A stretch of DNA of 52,502 nt from Deltaproteobacteria bacterium (GCA_016930835.1 JAFGGA010000144.1:1-52502); one strand, 5' to 3'; positions 8,647 through 18,120 are shown, counted from the first letter of the stretch. A program made the numbers and translations. The notes: a model not told the origin generated them from the sequence alone.

Positions 8647-9231
8647 ATGGTAACATTACTCGTCATCGATAATTATGATTCTTTTACCTACAACCTTGTA
8701 CAGATGTTTATGTTGTATGATCTCCGGATCAAGGTTATTCGCTGTGATCAAATCTCTCTTAAGCAGGTTGAATCCCTGTCCCCCGATTATGTCCTCATCA
8801 GTCCGGGACCAAAGGACCCTCAGCACGCAGGGATATCCATCCAACTGGTCCGAACCTTTTTTAAAAAGATTCCCATTTTGGGTATATGTCTGGGGATGCA
8901 ATGCATTAATGAGGCTTTCGGGGGTAAGACGATTCGTGCGCCCGTTCCCATGCATGGAAAAACAAGTATTATCAGCCATATTCAACAGGGGATTTTTAAA
9001 AATATTCCATCACCGTTCACAGCAGCCCGTTATCATTCCTTGGTTGCTCAGTTAAACGGTAATAAAGGTCTCATGATAACATCTCAAACGCAAGATGGTA
9101 TCATTATGGGGCTTTCCCATCCGTCATACCCTCTCCATGGTCTTCAATTTCATCCTGAGAGTTTTTTAACGGAATATGGTTTTGAGTTGGTGGAAAATTT
9201 TTTTGCCTTAGGACCCTATAAAAAGGCTTAG
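8647..9231 (+). CDS. pabA: Aminodeoxychorismate/anthranilate synthase glutamine amidotransferase component
   Basis: Class I (triad) glutamine amidotransferase of the TrpG/PabA family, 194 residues, normal length. It opens LLVIDNYDSFTYNLVQMF. The oxyanion strand is SPGPKDP. The nucleophile is C81 in GICLGMQCI. The remaining triad members are H169 and E171 in LQFHPESFLTEYG. It releases ammonia from glutamine for its synthase partner. The adjacent gene 33 bp downstream is a PabB-PabC fusion, so the pair makes 4-aminobenzoate for folate. A shared role in tryptophan synthesis cannot be excluded, but no other trp gene is in the window. Confidence 0.92.
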   Translation: MVTLLVIDNYDSFTYNLVQMFMLYDLRIKVIRCDQISLKQVESLSPDYVLISPGPKDPQHAGISIQLVRTFFKKIPILGICLGMQCINEAFGGKTIRAPVPMHGKTSIISHIQQGIFKNIPSPFTAARYHSLVAQLNGNKGLMITSQTQDGIIMGLSHPSYPLHGLQFHPESFLTEYGFELVENFFALGPYKKA

Positions 9232-9264
9232 AGCGCGAGACGCGGGGTAATATAAAGATTTTTT

Positions 9265-11502
9265 ATGCATGATATTCATGAAACCTCAGGCGAAATAAGA
9301 GACATTCACATAGAACAAATGGAAATTCGGGAAGAATTCTTGGAATTTGGTTCACGATTCGCGGCCATGCCGGGGACGGTTTTGTTGATGAGTGGTGGAG
9401 ATCTGGATTGCGCTAGATATCATATACTTGGCGTAAAACCGTGGCTTACTTTTGCGGGTAGAGGCTATGCCATGAATATTTCCGTAAATGGCCGGTGCTT
9501 CCAGCTTGACCAAGACCCCTTTGATACCCTCCGTATGATACTGAAGGCATATACCCTGGTTGGCATAAATCATACACTCCCCATCATCGCTGGTCTTATG
9601 GGGTATCTTTCCTATGACTTGAAAGATTATATTGAAAAGCTTCCGCGGACATCCATTGATGATCTGGTTCTTCCTCATATTTGCCTTTACGCACCATCCA
9701 TCATTGTTATTCGGGATAAGCTTCAAAAACAGGACTGGTTGTGTATTCCCGATCGATTTGTAAATGGACGGAGCTTTTATCATCAGGATCATGAATGGTT
9801 TCTTACCGCCTTACACTCAAAACCGCCTATGCTTGAATCATTCCAGGGAAATATACAGGGACTCCGGTCCAATTTTTCCAAAAACGATTATATCTCCTCC
9901 ATTGAAAAAATACGGGATTATATTGTTTCCGGTCATGCATATCAGGTCAATATGTCTCAAAGGTTTCAAACGGATTTTAGAGGGGATGCCTTCTCCCTAT
10001 TTTCTTCATTATATAAAAAAAACCCGGCGCCATTTTTTGCCTTTTTAAATGCCGGCGATCATCAGATCATATCCACATCTCCCGAACGCTTTCTGAAACG
10101 CGTGGGCGACCGGATAGAGACACGACCCATTAAAGGAACCAAGCCAAGGGGACAAAACAAGGCGGAAGACCACGTATTCAGGCGTCAACTGGAACAAAGC
10201 AACAAGGATGATGCAGAACTGTCCATGATCGTGGATCTGTTGCGTAATGACCTGGGTAAGGTATGCAAGGCAGGCACGGTTCGCGTCACTGAGCATAAAC
10301 GGGTTGAAGCATATGAGAATGTTTTTCACCTGGTATCCATTGTGGAAGGTTTGCTGGAAGACCGATGCGATACCACAGACCTTATCAAAGCGGCATTTCC
10401 AGGCGGTTCCATCACCGGTTGCCCCAAGATAAGGGCTATGGAAATCATAGATGAATTGGAACCTCACAGACGTCATATCTATACTGGTTCCATCGGTTAT
10501 ATGAGCTTTCATCAGACTCTGGATTTATCCATCGCCATTCGAACAGCTACCCTCCATAACGGTAAGATCTTGTTTTCCGTTGGTGGCGGGATCGTTCATG
10601 ATTCCGATCCAGAAGATGAATTTCATGAAACCTTGCATAAAGGAAAAACGTTGATGAATGTTTTTCAAGGAATTCATGAAATGACCGTTGAACCTCAAAA
10701 GGCCTGGGTGAATGGGAGGATACAAGCCTTGGATCAATCCCATATAAAGATTATGGATCCGGGATTCCAATATGGATATGGGTTTTTTGAAACCATACGT
10801 GTGGATCATGGGCATATCAAGTTTCTGGATGCCCATATGGATAGATTTAACAGGACTTGGAGGCACATTTTTGATCAAATCATCCCTGACCTTTCTTGGG
10901 ATGATATTCTTCTTCAAGTCATTCGAGAGAATAGATTGGAAAACGAGGTCGCCGCAGTCAAGCTAATCGCGGCCCGGGGTACGAGACATGAACCACCTTT
11001 TGATCATAACATCATTGTTTTTCCAAGGCCATATAAGCATCGTTTGGATGGTAAAAATGAATGTGGACTTAAACTCGCCACCTATCCCGAAGCGAGGCAC
11101 ACACCCTTGGCGGATCATAAGACCCTCAATTACCTTTATTATTATTTGGCTGGCCAATGGGCAATGCATCAAGGTTATGATGAGGCCTTGATCTTGAATC
11201 CAAACGGCAGCATCTCTGAGACCAATAGCGCAAATATCTTCCTGGTCAACGGAAGCAAATGCATCAAACCCGCTTCTTCCCATGTCCTGCCGGGCATTAT
11301 GGAACAAAAGGTCGAAGAACTGCTTCTTCAATGGGGATATATAATGGAAAAAAAGATCTTATTTCCTCATGACCTGTTTTATGCGGATGCTGTCATTATC
11401 ACCAATTCGCTCATGGGAGCAGCCCCGGTTTCGGCGATGAATGGGCAAGCGTTAAAGCACTTAAAGGGCCTTTGCGAAAGCATTAATGAGGCCCTGCTTT
11501 AG
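9265..11502 (+). CDS. pabBC: Aminodeoxychorismate synthase component I fused to aminodeoxychorismate lyase (PabB-PabC)
   Basis: 745-residue fusion. Residues 1-470 are PabB. An N-terminal domain is followed by the chorismate-binding domain, with AYQVNMSQRF, the PabB-type Lys K290 in RPIKGTKPRG, DDAELSMIVDLLRNDLG, AFPGGSITGCPKIRAM and the C-terminal GGGIVHDSDPEDEFHET. Residues ~475-745 are a class IV PLP fold like PabC: FQYGYGFFETIR, Schiff-base Lys K619 in DHKTLNYL, and cofactor-site SETNSANIF around 651-659. Together the two halves convert chorismate plus PabA-derived ammonia to 4-amino-4-deoxychorismate and then to 4-aminobenzoate and pyruvate. The start at 9265 lacks a strong ribosome site; ATG 9322 (M20) is an alternative. 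All catalytic residues appear intact. Confidence 0.93.
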   Translation: MHDIHETSGEIRDIHIEQMEIREEFLEFGSRFAAMPGTVLLMSGGDLDCARYHILGVKPWLTFAGRGYAMNISVNGRCFQLDQDPFDTLRMILKAYTLVGINHTLPIIAGLMGYLSYDLKDYIEKLPRTSIDDLVLPHICLYAPSIIVIRDKLQKQDWLCIPDRFVNGRSFYHQDHEWFLTALHSKPPMLESFQGNIQGLRSNFSKNDYISSIEKIRDYIVSGHAYQVNMSQRFQTDFRGDAFSLFSSLYKKNPAPFFAFLNAGDHQIISTSPERFLKRVGDRIETRPIKGTKPRGQNKAEDHVFRRQLEQSNKDDAELSMIVDLLRNDLGKVCKAGTVRVTEHKRVEAYENVFHLVSIVEGLLEDRCDTTDLIKAAFPGGSITGCPKIRAMEIIDELEPHRRHIYTGSIGYMSFHQTLDLSIAIRTATLHNGKILFSVGGGIVHDSDPEDEFHETLHKGKTLMNVFQGIHEMTVEPQKAWVNGRIQALDQSHIKIMDPGFQYGYGFFETIRVDHGHIKFLDAHMDRFNRTWRHIFDQIIPDLSWDDILLQVIRENRLENEVAAVKLIAARGTRHEPPFDHNIIVFPRPYKHRLDGKNECGLKLATYPEARHTPLADHKTLNYLYYYLAGQWAMHQGYDEALILNPNGSISETNSANIFLVNGSKCIKPASSHVLPGIMEQKVEELLLQWGYIMEKKILFPHDLFYADAVIITNSLMGAAPVSAMNGQALKHLKGLCESINEALL

Positions 11503-11544
11503 GATAATCCTTCAGGCTCATGATAACGATCATTTTCATTGTCC

Positions 11545-11573
11545 TTGACATCTATTTGTTGTTTTTTTAGACT
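11545..11573 (+). promoter_or_regulatory. Sigma-70-type promoter for the second hybrid kinase
   Basis: A perfect TTGACA (11545-11550) and a 17-bp spacer precede TAGACT (11568-11573). This lies in the 223-bp gap upstream of the kinase gene and gives a leader of about 150 bases. Confidence 0.5.
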
Positions 11574-11725
11574 TTATCGCAAAACGTTTGCTCTCCGTCG
11601 TGATCAGCCTTTCTTCACAATTTTTATCGATTTTGTGGTACGAGTCCATCTATTGGGAATTACAGGTGAATAGAACCTCGATCCAATTCTGATAACCTTT
11701 TGTTTTCGATTCATGGAGTGTCTTC

Positions 11726-13834
11726 ATGCCAAAAAAGCCATCTCATAAGGAATTGGAAGAAAAAAAGAAGGTCTTAAGACGAGATGCAATCCCGGTTAAA
11801 AAACCAAGCCAACCCTCATTCATCAAAGAAAAAATCCATCGCCATTTTTTTGAAAAAGAAATATTTGAAAAGATCTTTAGATGCCAAAAAGACGCCATTT
11901 TTATTATGGATTCCAGCCAACCTCCCATCATTATAGACTGCAACCCTGCTGCATCTGAAGTATTCGGATATGATTACTCGGAACTGGTTGGACAACCAAT
12001 GACAAAAATATACGCGAACAAGGAATCTTATGAAGCGTTTCGCGAAAAGCTATATTCCAAACTTGACAGAAAAAAGCCTTTTTATCTATCCGATTTTTTT
12101 ATGAAGCGCAAAAACGGGACCATGGTACCCGTGGATCGAACCGTTCTGGCCTTAACGGATGAAACAGGCGAACAAATCGGATGGATAGGGGTTATTCAAG
12201 ATATATCTGAAAAAAAAATCGTTGAAGCATCGGTATTAAAAGAACGAGAGCGATTTAAGGCCCTAGTTGAGGAGTTCCCGTTTGGGGTATCCCTCGTGAG
12301 TCAGGATGGAAAATGGGAATATTTAAATACCAAATTCACGGAGATCTTCGGCTATACCCTAGAGGATATCCCCAGCGGAAGAGATTGGTTTAAAAAGGCC
12401 CATCCGGATAGTAGATATCGAGAGCACGTGATTTCAACTTGGATCAACGATCAACATGAATCCAAGGTGGGCGAAGCCAGGGAGAGGACATTTCCCGTTA
12501 CCTGTAAAGACGGTTCTGAAAAACTTATTCACTTTCGTCCGGTCGGCATGGAGACCGGTGAGCGATTTGTTATCTTTGAAGATATTACCGAGAAAAAGCA
12601 GCATGAGGCCCGGCTTAAGCAGATGGAAAAATTGGAGGCCATCGGAACATTGGCAGGCGGTATTGCTCATGATTTCAATAATATTCTTGGAATCATCCTT
12701 GGCAACGCAGAATTGGCCATTGATGATATCCCGGAATGGCATGTGGCCAAACAAAATTTAAAGCAGATACGCGAAGCTTGTTTAAGGGCCAGGGATTTGG
12801 TGAGTCAGATCCTAAGCGTTAGTCGAAAAACGGAAAAAGTGCTTGCCCCCATTAAACTGGATACCATCATCAAAGAATCCATCAAGTTATTGCGTGCCTC
12901 CATACCTACAAGCATAGAATTTCATCAGGACATCGGGCCTTCGGTGGACACGATTCGTGCCGACCCCATCCAGATTAATCAGATCCTGATCAATCTTTTT
13001 ACAAACGCAGCCCATGCCATGAAAGAGAAAGGAGGTTTGCTGAGTATAAGTCTAACCAACGTTGATATTTCAGAGGAGAATGTCTGCCGAATTCACGGTA
13101 TTAAACTTGGACGTTATGTTAAATTAACAGTAACCGACACCGGCCACGGAATCCCGGAGGACATTATCTCTAAGATTTTTGACCCTTATTTCACGACAAA
13201 GGATACGGGTGAGGGTACGGGTATGGGCTTGGCAGTGGTTCAGGGGATTGTCAAGAATCACGGCGGTTATATTCATGTGCAAAGTGAACCGGGAAAAGGT
13301 AGTGCCTTTCATATATTTTTCCCGAGTAAACAAGAAGATGTCATATTGCTTACCGACATCCAGGAAAAGATTCCCAAAGGGAACGAAAGGCTTCTTTTTG
13401 TGGATGATGAAAAAGGAATTATTGAGGTGATTACACCGATGCTGAGACGCCTCGGTTACAAAGTCATGGTCAACAATAACGGTCTTGACGCCTTGGATAC
13501 CTTTCGCGAAAATCCGAATGGATTTGATTTGGTCATTACGGATCAAACCATGCCAAAGATGACGGGTGCGGAGCTATCCAAAGAGATCCTAAAAATCCGA
13601 CCGGATCTTCCCATTATCCTTTGCACCGGTTACAGCGAGACGATCACTAAAGATGAGGCCAAGGCCATTGGAATTCGGGAATTTCTGATCAAGCCTATCA
13701 TCATGAGCAAGATGGCCAAAACCATCCGAGAGGTGTTGGAAAAAGCTATGCAAAACGAGACTTACTCTCCCGAAAACACCGGCTCCCGCTTTTCCAAAAA
13801 AGCGTTGAATCCTTCAATACGATCCTTGGATTGA
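11726..13834 (+). CDS. PAS-PAS hybrid sensor histidine kinase with receiver
   Basis: 702-residue cytosolic hybrid kinase with a basic N-terminus. PAS 1 is at ~45-165 (DCNPAASEVFGYDYSELVG) and PAS 2 at ~172-290 (EYLNTKFTEIFGYTLEDI). HisKA has H315 in GGIAHDFNNILGIILGN. The ATPase domain has N-box ILINLFTNAAHAM, G1 VTDTGHGI and FDPYFTTKDTGEGTGMGLA. The receiver (554-672) has D560/D561, phospho-Asp D606 in TDQTMP and K656. Layout and wording match the kinase at 145, so the two are paralogues. The last ~25 codons, beyond the normal receiver end near EVLEKA, are read on the strand opposite the 3' end of the convergent enoyl-CoA hydratase gene. They look like tail sequence acquired from that overlap. 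Ligand and phosphotransfer partner are unknown. Confidence 0.93.
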   Translation: MPKKPSHKELEEKKKVLRRDAIPVKKPSQPSFIKEKIHRHFFEKEIFEKIFRCQKDAIFIMDSSQPPIIIDCNPAASEVFGYDYSELVGQPMTKIYANKESYEAFREKLYSKLDRKKPFYLSDFFMKRKNGTMVPVDRTVLALTDETGEQIGWIGVIQDISEKKIVEASVLKERERFKALVEEFPFGVSLVSQDGKWEYLNTKFTEIFGYTLEDIPSGRDWFKKAHPDSRYREHVISTWINDQHESKVGEARERTFPVTCKDGSEKLIHFRPVGMETGERFVIFEDITEKKQHEARLKQMEKLEAIGTLAGGIAHDFNNILGIILGNAELAIDDIPEWHVAKQNLKQIREACLRARDLVSQILSVSRKTEKVLAPIKLDTIIKESIKLLRASIPTSIEFHQDIGPSVDTIRADPIQINQILINLFTNAAHAMKEKGGLLSISLTNVDISEENVCRIHGIKLGRYVKLTVTDTGHGIPEDIISKIFDPYFTTKDTGEGTGMGLAVVQGIVKNHGGYIHVQSEPGKGSAFHIFFPSKQEDVILLTDIQEKIPKGNERLLFVDDEKGIIEVITPMLRRLGYKVMVNNNGLDALDTFRENPNGFDLVITDQTMPKMTGAELSKEILKIRPDLPIILCTGYSETITKDEAKAIGIREFLIKPIIMSKMAKTIREVLEKAMQNETYSPENTGSRFSKKALNPSIRSLD

Positions 13835-14532
13835 GCCACTATGGCTGCCCCTTCCCTTTCCATCTCAAGTCCTTTATCGATTCCCTCATAGGCACCGGCG
13901 GACATGGCTCTTAACACGCAAGCAACGGCGATAGGAGGACGCTTTGCCAATTTTTGAGCCAATGCCAAGGCATCATCCATCAAATGTTCCGGCGATGAGA
14001 TTCGGTTGATCAGTCCGATTTCAAGGGCCTCTTGGGCACTGAGGCGCTTGCTGAAAAGGATCATATCCAAGGCCTTGGCTTTCCCTACCACATTCATTAA
14101 TCGTTGCGTACCCCCCCATCCGGGAATAATACCTAGATTCAGTTCCGTCAAACCAACCATAGCCTTTGGTGCATCCACCATGATCCTGAAATGACAGCTC
14201 AAGGCCAACTCCAAGCCGCCGCCCATGGCAAAACCGTTGATTGCGGCTATGACGGGCTTTGAAAAACGATCCAGTTTGGTCCATACCTCACAACCTTTTG
14301 GACTGGTGATATGGGAATTCCCCGCGTCGCTGACATCAAATCCGGCCGAAAAACACTTATCACCCGCGCCGGTGATGATGACCACCCGCACATCTTTGTC
14401 GTTTTCCACATCATTCACGGCTTTTTCAAAATCGAGCATGGTGGCCATGTTCCAGGCGTTGACCGGCGGATGGTCAATGGTGATGGTGCAAATAAAATCC
14501 TTCTTTTCCATTTTGATATTGTCATACGGCAT
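13762..14532 (-). CDS. Enoyl-CoA hydratase/isomerase family protein
   Basis: Crotonase-fold enzyme of 256 residues, normal length. The oxyanion-hole segments are CFSAGFDVSD (about 60-69) and AINGFAMGGGLELALSC (97-113). Both glutamates used by hydratases are present: E108 (GGGLELA) and E130 (LTELNLGIIPG), matching E144 and E164 of rat crotonase. Hydration of 2-enoyl-CoA is therefore plausible, rather than isomerase-only activity. GAGG precedes the ATG at good spacing. It is the last gene of the minus-strand group with the 4-hydroxybutyryl-CoA dehydratase homologue and an acyl-CoA dehydrogenase. Its 3' end overlaps the convergent kinase gene by 73 bp. The substrate chain length cannot be read from the sequence. 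Confidence 0.92.
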   Translation of the reverse strand: MPYDNIKMEKKDFICTITIDHPPVNAWNMATMLDFEKAVNDVENDKDVRVVIITGAGDKCFSAGFDVSDAGNSHITSPKGCEVWTKLDRFSKPVIAAINGFAMGGGLELALSCHFRIMVDAPKAMVGLTELNLGIIPGWGGTQRLMNVVGKAKALDMILFSKRLSAQEALEIGLINRISSPEHLMDDALALAQKLAKRPPIAVACVLRAMSAGAYEGIDKGLEMEREGAAIVAQSKDRIEGFNAFLEKREPVFSGE

Positions 14533-14758
14533 GTTGGGTCCTCCTCATGGATTTGAGTCTGGGAAACACGATCTCCTGGATCAAGATATTCTCGCTGCCA
14601 TTATCAAGCGTTGTAAGGTGTACGACGGTATGCGGTAGACGGGTCTATTCAATTTATTGTTTTTGATTTTTTCCCGTAACCCAAAATCCCTGAGCCGTAA
14701 ACCTTTTATTAAACCTCTTACGAGTAAACCAAGTCCAGGTTTTCAGGACTCAAAAGTT

Positions 14759-16204
14759 TTAACCTTCAATTCCACACAGCCTTTTTGCCAATCTTTGTTT
14801 TTCCGCTATGTTCACCTGGCGGGCTATCATGATGCGTTGGGCCTGCGGGGAGCCCGCGCCGTGCATGGACTCGGTCAAATACCCAACCGCGGCTGTTCCC
14901 AGGGTTAGGTTCTCGATCAGACGAAGCATGCGAAATCGATGTTCAACAGGAACATCGCTCTGTCCTTTGCAATATTTTTCTATGTACTTCCCCACGTCCT
15001 TTGATTTGAGATCGGCGGCTGAAGGGAGTGTAACCATCAAGCCTCCCGCAATATCCTGGGCCAAACGTGAGATCTCAAAAGGGAACCGGGTGACATTTTG
15101 TTTAGAAACATTGGCTAGCAACGTATTTACACAGTAGGTCCCGCTGGGCTCTTTGTGACCTTCGGCCGCGCATGCCAATGATCCGCAAAAAAGTGTTTCA
15201 TTCAAGTGATTCATTTCAATGATTTTGTCCTTTATATGCGAGGCCTTTTGTGTGCCGTTATATTCGGCAATGGTTTGCGCCGCTCCGATCAATACATCGC
15301 CGACCCCTGCTTTACAGGCATAGCTCTGCCGATGATAGGATGCAAAGGTTTCAACCAGCCGACCTGAAAATTCATATTCTTTATACATGAATACGCGGTC
15401 CCACGGAACAAATACGTTATCCAATACGACCAGTGCCTCATGCCCTCCAAAGAAAAGGTTTCCACGGTCAAGAACGAGTTTTTCCGTCTTGCGGGTGTCA
15501 CAGGATTGTCTGCCCATAATGTAGGTAATTCCCTCGGCATCGCTCGGCAGGGCGAAGGAGATGGCGTAATCTTTATCCGGCTCCCGCATGGAGATGGTCG
15601 GCATGATAATGATTTCATGCGAATTCACCGCACCGGTCTGATGGGCCTTGGCCCCGCGAACGACAATACCATCTTTTTTTTCCTCGACCACATGGACGTA
15701 CATATCCGGGTCGGGTTGTTGATGGGGCGCAAGGGAACGGTCGCCCTTTGGATCTGTCATGGCCCCGTCGCACGTGAGATCGTTTTCTTGGACATAGGCC
15801 AAATATTTCATAAAACGTCGATAATATTCAGTCCCGTATTTTTGATCAATATCATAGGTGACAATAGAGAGGGCATTCAGGGAATCAAAACCCACACAGC
15901 GCTGAAAACAGCAACCAGTATGGGCGCCCAGCAAACGTCCCATCTTGGTTTTTCTTAGCAGGTCGTCCGTGCTTTGATGAATATGCGTGAACCGGTTGAT
16001 TTTTTGGCCTGTCAAATGGGATGTAGTGGTCATAATATCTTCGTGTTCCGGGCGGTGGGCCATCTCATAGGTCTTGGCCACGGCGTTCATGGACGGCCGG
16101 ATAATAGGATCGTCCACCACGTTGCTGATTTTTTCGCCGAACATGTAGACCTTCAGATTTAACTTCCTCAAGCTTTCCTCATATTGTTCCGGGGTCATCA
16201 ACAT
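14759..16204 (-). CDS. 4-hydroxybutyryl-CoA dehydratase / vinylacetyl-CoA isomerase family flavoprotein
   Basis: 481 residues, the usual length for the AbfD family: FAD- and [4Fe-4S]-containing enzymes with an acyl-CoA dehydrogenase fold. They dehydrate 4-hydroxybutyryl-CoA by a radical route and isomerise vinylacetyl-CoA to crotonyl-CoA. Cluster ligands are visible: C99 and C103 in TGCCFQRCVGFD, and H291 and C297 in SYHRQSYACKAG. The Clostridium enzyme uses C99, C103, H292 and C299, so the His-Cys gap appears one residue shorter here. Conserved E256 (GGHEALVV) and E445 (TESMHGAGSPQA) correspond to functional glutamates. AAGGAGG precedes the ATG. Between an enoyl-CoA hydratase and an acyl-CoA dehydrogenase gene, a role in handling 3-enoyl- or 4-hydroxyacyl-CoA during acid degradation is likely. 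The exact substrate is uncertain. Confidence 0.88.
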   Translation of the reverse strand: MLMTPEQYEESLRKLNLKVYMFGEKISNVVDDPIIRPSMNAVAKTYEMAHRPEHEDIMTTTSHLTGQKINRFTHIHQSTDDLLRKTKMGRLLGAHTGCCFQRCVGFDSLNALSIVTYDIDQKYGTEYYRRFMKYLAYVQENDLTCDGAMTDPKGDRSLAPHQQPDPDMYVHVVEEKKDGIVVRGAKAHQTGAVNSHEIIIMPTISMREPDKDYAISFALPSDAEGITYIMGRQSCDTRKTEKLVLDRGNLFFGGHEALVVLDNVFVPWDRVFMYKEYEFSGRLVETFASYHRQSYACKAGVGDVLIGAAQTIAEYNGTQKASHIKDKIIEMNHLNETLFCGSLACAAEGHKEPSGTYCVNTLLANVSKQNVTRFPFEISRLAQDIAGGLMVTLPSAADLKSKDVGKYIEKYCKGQSDVPVEHRFRMLRLIENLTLGTAAVGYLTESMHGAGSPQAQRIMIARQVNIAEKQRLAKRLCGIEG

Positions 16205-16311
16205 GACAAATCCTCCTTGAAAAATAGGCTTCCAGCGATAAGATCAAAACATTCAGTGTTTTGGCGTTAGCTGAGTGATAAGAGCTGATGCCCGATCGCT
16301 GTTTTTGACAT

Positions 16312-18120
16312 TTAATCTTTAAAATAATCCGTCTTCATCTCCACTGTCAAGCCATCACATTCCATTAAACGTTGAGACAACCACAATATCTTTGGGAGTT
16401 CATATCGATAGAAGAAACGCAGGGTGAACATCTTTCCTTCATAAAAATTCCGGTCCCCTGTTCGCGTACCTTCGATCAAGGCCTTTTGGATGGCCACTCC
16501 CTGGAGCAGCCATTGCCATGCAATGGTGATAATGCTGAAAAATTCAAGATATAGGGTCGCATCAGCCAAAAAAAGCTCAATCCCTTTTTGTTGTGAGATT
16601 GAGATCAAATGGTGGGTCACTGCCTGTAATCGTTTTATAGCTTTATTGAGTTCGTCAATATATATTTTTAGTTCAGGGTACCTTTCAGCGCGTTCAATAG
16701 TATGTCTGAGTTCATCAAGAAAAAGAGCAAACGGCTGGCCATCTTCCAGAATGACTTTTCTTCCTAATAAATCAATACCTTGGATGCCCGTGGTGCCTTC
16801 ATGAATGGGATGAATTCGACAGTCGCGATAATATTGTTCCAAAGGGTAATCGGCACAGTATCCCGATCCTCCCAAACACTGGAGCCCCTGGCTGACGGAA
16901 AGGATCCCCATTTCCGATGGATAGCTCTTGGCTATCGGCGTTAATAACTCCAAAAGAAGATTGTATTTCTTTTTGTCTTTTATATCATTGGACACCTTCA
17001 TTAAATCCACATACCTGCTACACTGCGTGAGGAGGGATTGCGCGCCTTCCACAACAGCCCTTTGAAACAGTAGTATGCGTTTTACGTCCGCATGTTGGAT
17101 AATAGGGATGGGCGGAAGGGTTGGATCTTTATCGGTCAATTTTCGTCCCTGATGTCGCGTTTTTGCGTATTCCAGGGATGCATAATAGGCTGCAGTGGCC
17201 ATGGCCGTCGCACCCATGCCAACCCCTATCCGGGCCTCATTCATCATTTGGAACATATAAGCCAGCCCGCGGTGGGGCTCCCCCACAAGCCAACCTCGAC
17301 AATCTTTTTTATCTCCCATACTGAGTTGAACAATGGGACAGCCTCTGTAACCGAGCTTATGATAAATCCCGGAGCAGATCACATCATTGAACTCCAGGTT
17401 GCCGGTTTGATTGATCCTCTTTTTCGGAACGACAAACAAGGATATGCCTTTCACACCGGGCGGACCACCAGGGATCTTGGCCAGCATCAGGTGGATCACA
17501 TTTTCAACCCCGTCATGGTCTCCCGCGGAAATGAATGTTTTTTGTTCCTTGATTAAATAATAATCTCCATTCGTAGGTTCCGCCGTCGTGACGATATCCG
17601 CAAGGGAAGATCCGGCTTCAGGCTCGGTGAGGGCCATGGTGCCTTGCCACTTCCCGGCCAGCATATTGGGTACATATATTTCAAAAAGGTCTTGACTTCC
17701 AAAGGACTCGATCAAGTGAGCCGCACCGTGCGTAAGACCTGGATAAGCATGGGTTGAATAATTCGCTGCGGCAAATATTAGCTCACAGATTTCGGCCAGC
17801 ATATGCGGGAGTTGCTCACCTTCATGTTCATAGGGAAATGTAGCGGAAATCCACCCGCCCTCGCCGAATTCCTTCATCAGGTCTCTAATAGATGGATGCA
17901 CCTTGACTTCGCCTTGGACCAGCCCTGGTGGATTACGATCCATTTCTTCAAAAAGCGGATATAGTAAATCTTTAGCCAGTCGCATGGCTTCTTTCAGCAC
18001 CATGTCAAAAACCTTTCGGTTATGATCCTTGTAATAATCGTATTTTGTCAAAGACTCAATATCAAAGACCTCGTATAATAAAAAGCGGATATTCCGTTCA
18101 CTAATGAATTTGGCTGCCAT
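16312..18120 (-). CDS. Acyl-CoA dehydrogenase, 600-residue type with C-terminal extension
   Basis: 602-residue flavoprotein, longer than the ~380 of short/medium-chain enzymes. It belongs to the group with an extra C-terminal helical domain. Motifs: TMALTEPEAGSSLADI (FAD/substrate loop, 161-176), MMNEARIGVG, QCLGGSGYCADYPLEQYYRD, and HEGTTGIQ with catalytic base candidate E441. It would introduce the alpha-beta double bond into acyl-CoA, passing electrons to ETF. The start at 18120 (MAAKFISERN) was chosen because it aligns with the paralogue at 20588 (MTQLIADRRD). The frame extends 26 codons further upstream without such similarity. It shares length and domain order with that paralogue but is clearly diverged, suggesting a different chain-length preference. 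Confidence 0.92.
   Translation of the reverse strand: MAAKFISERNIRFLLYEVFDIESLTKYDYYKDHNRKVFDMVLKEAMRLAKDLLYPLFEEMDRNPPGLVQGEVKVHPSIRDLMKEFGEGGWISATFPYEHEGEQLPHMLAEICELIFAAANYSTHAYPGLTHGAAHLIESFGSQDLFEIYVPNMLAGKWQGTMALTEPEAGSSLADIVTTAEPTNGDYYLIKEQKTFISAGDHDGVENVIHLMLAKIPGGPPGVKGISLFVVPKKRINQTGNLEFNDVICSGIYHKLGYRGCPIVQLSMGDKKDCRGWLVGEPHRGLAYMFQMMNEARIGVGMGATAMATAAYYASLEYAKTRHQGRKLTDKDPTLPPIPIIQHADVKRILLFQRAVVEGAQSLLTQCSRYVDLMKVSNDIKDKKKYNLLLELLTPIAKSYPSEMGILSVSQGLQCLGGSGYCADYPLEQYYRDCRIHPIHEGTTGIQGIDLLGRKVILEDGQPFALFLDELRHTIERAERYPELKIYIDELNKAIKRLQAVTHHLISISQQKGIELFLADATLYLEFFSIITIAWQWLLQGVAIQKALIEGTRTGDRNFYEGKMFTLRFFYRYELPKILWLSQRLMECDGLTVEMKTDYFKD

Noticed and set aside
14021-14284. Second minus-strand frame inside the enoyl-CoA hydratase gene
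   Set aside because: It overlaps conserved crotonase codons in another frame; its cysteine/glycine-rich look comes from that overlap.
15440-15958. 172-codon plus-strand frame opposite the dehydratase homologue
   Set aside because: It lies fully antisense to a strongly conserved enzyme and has no protein family features.
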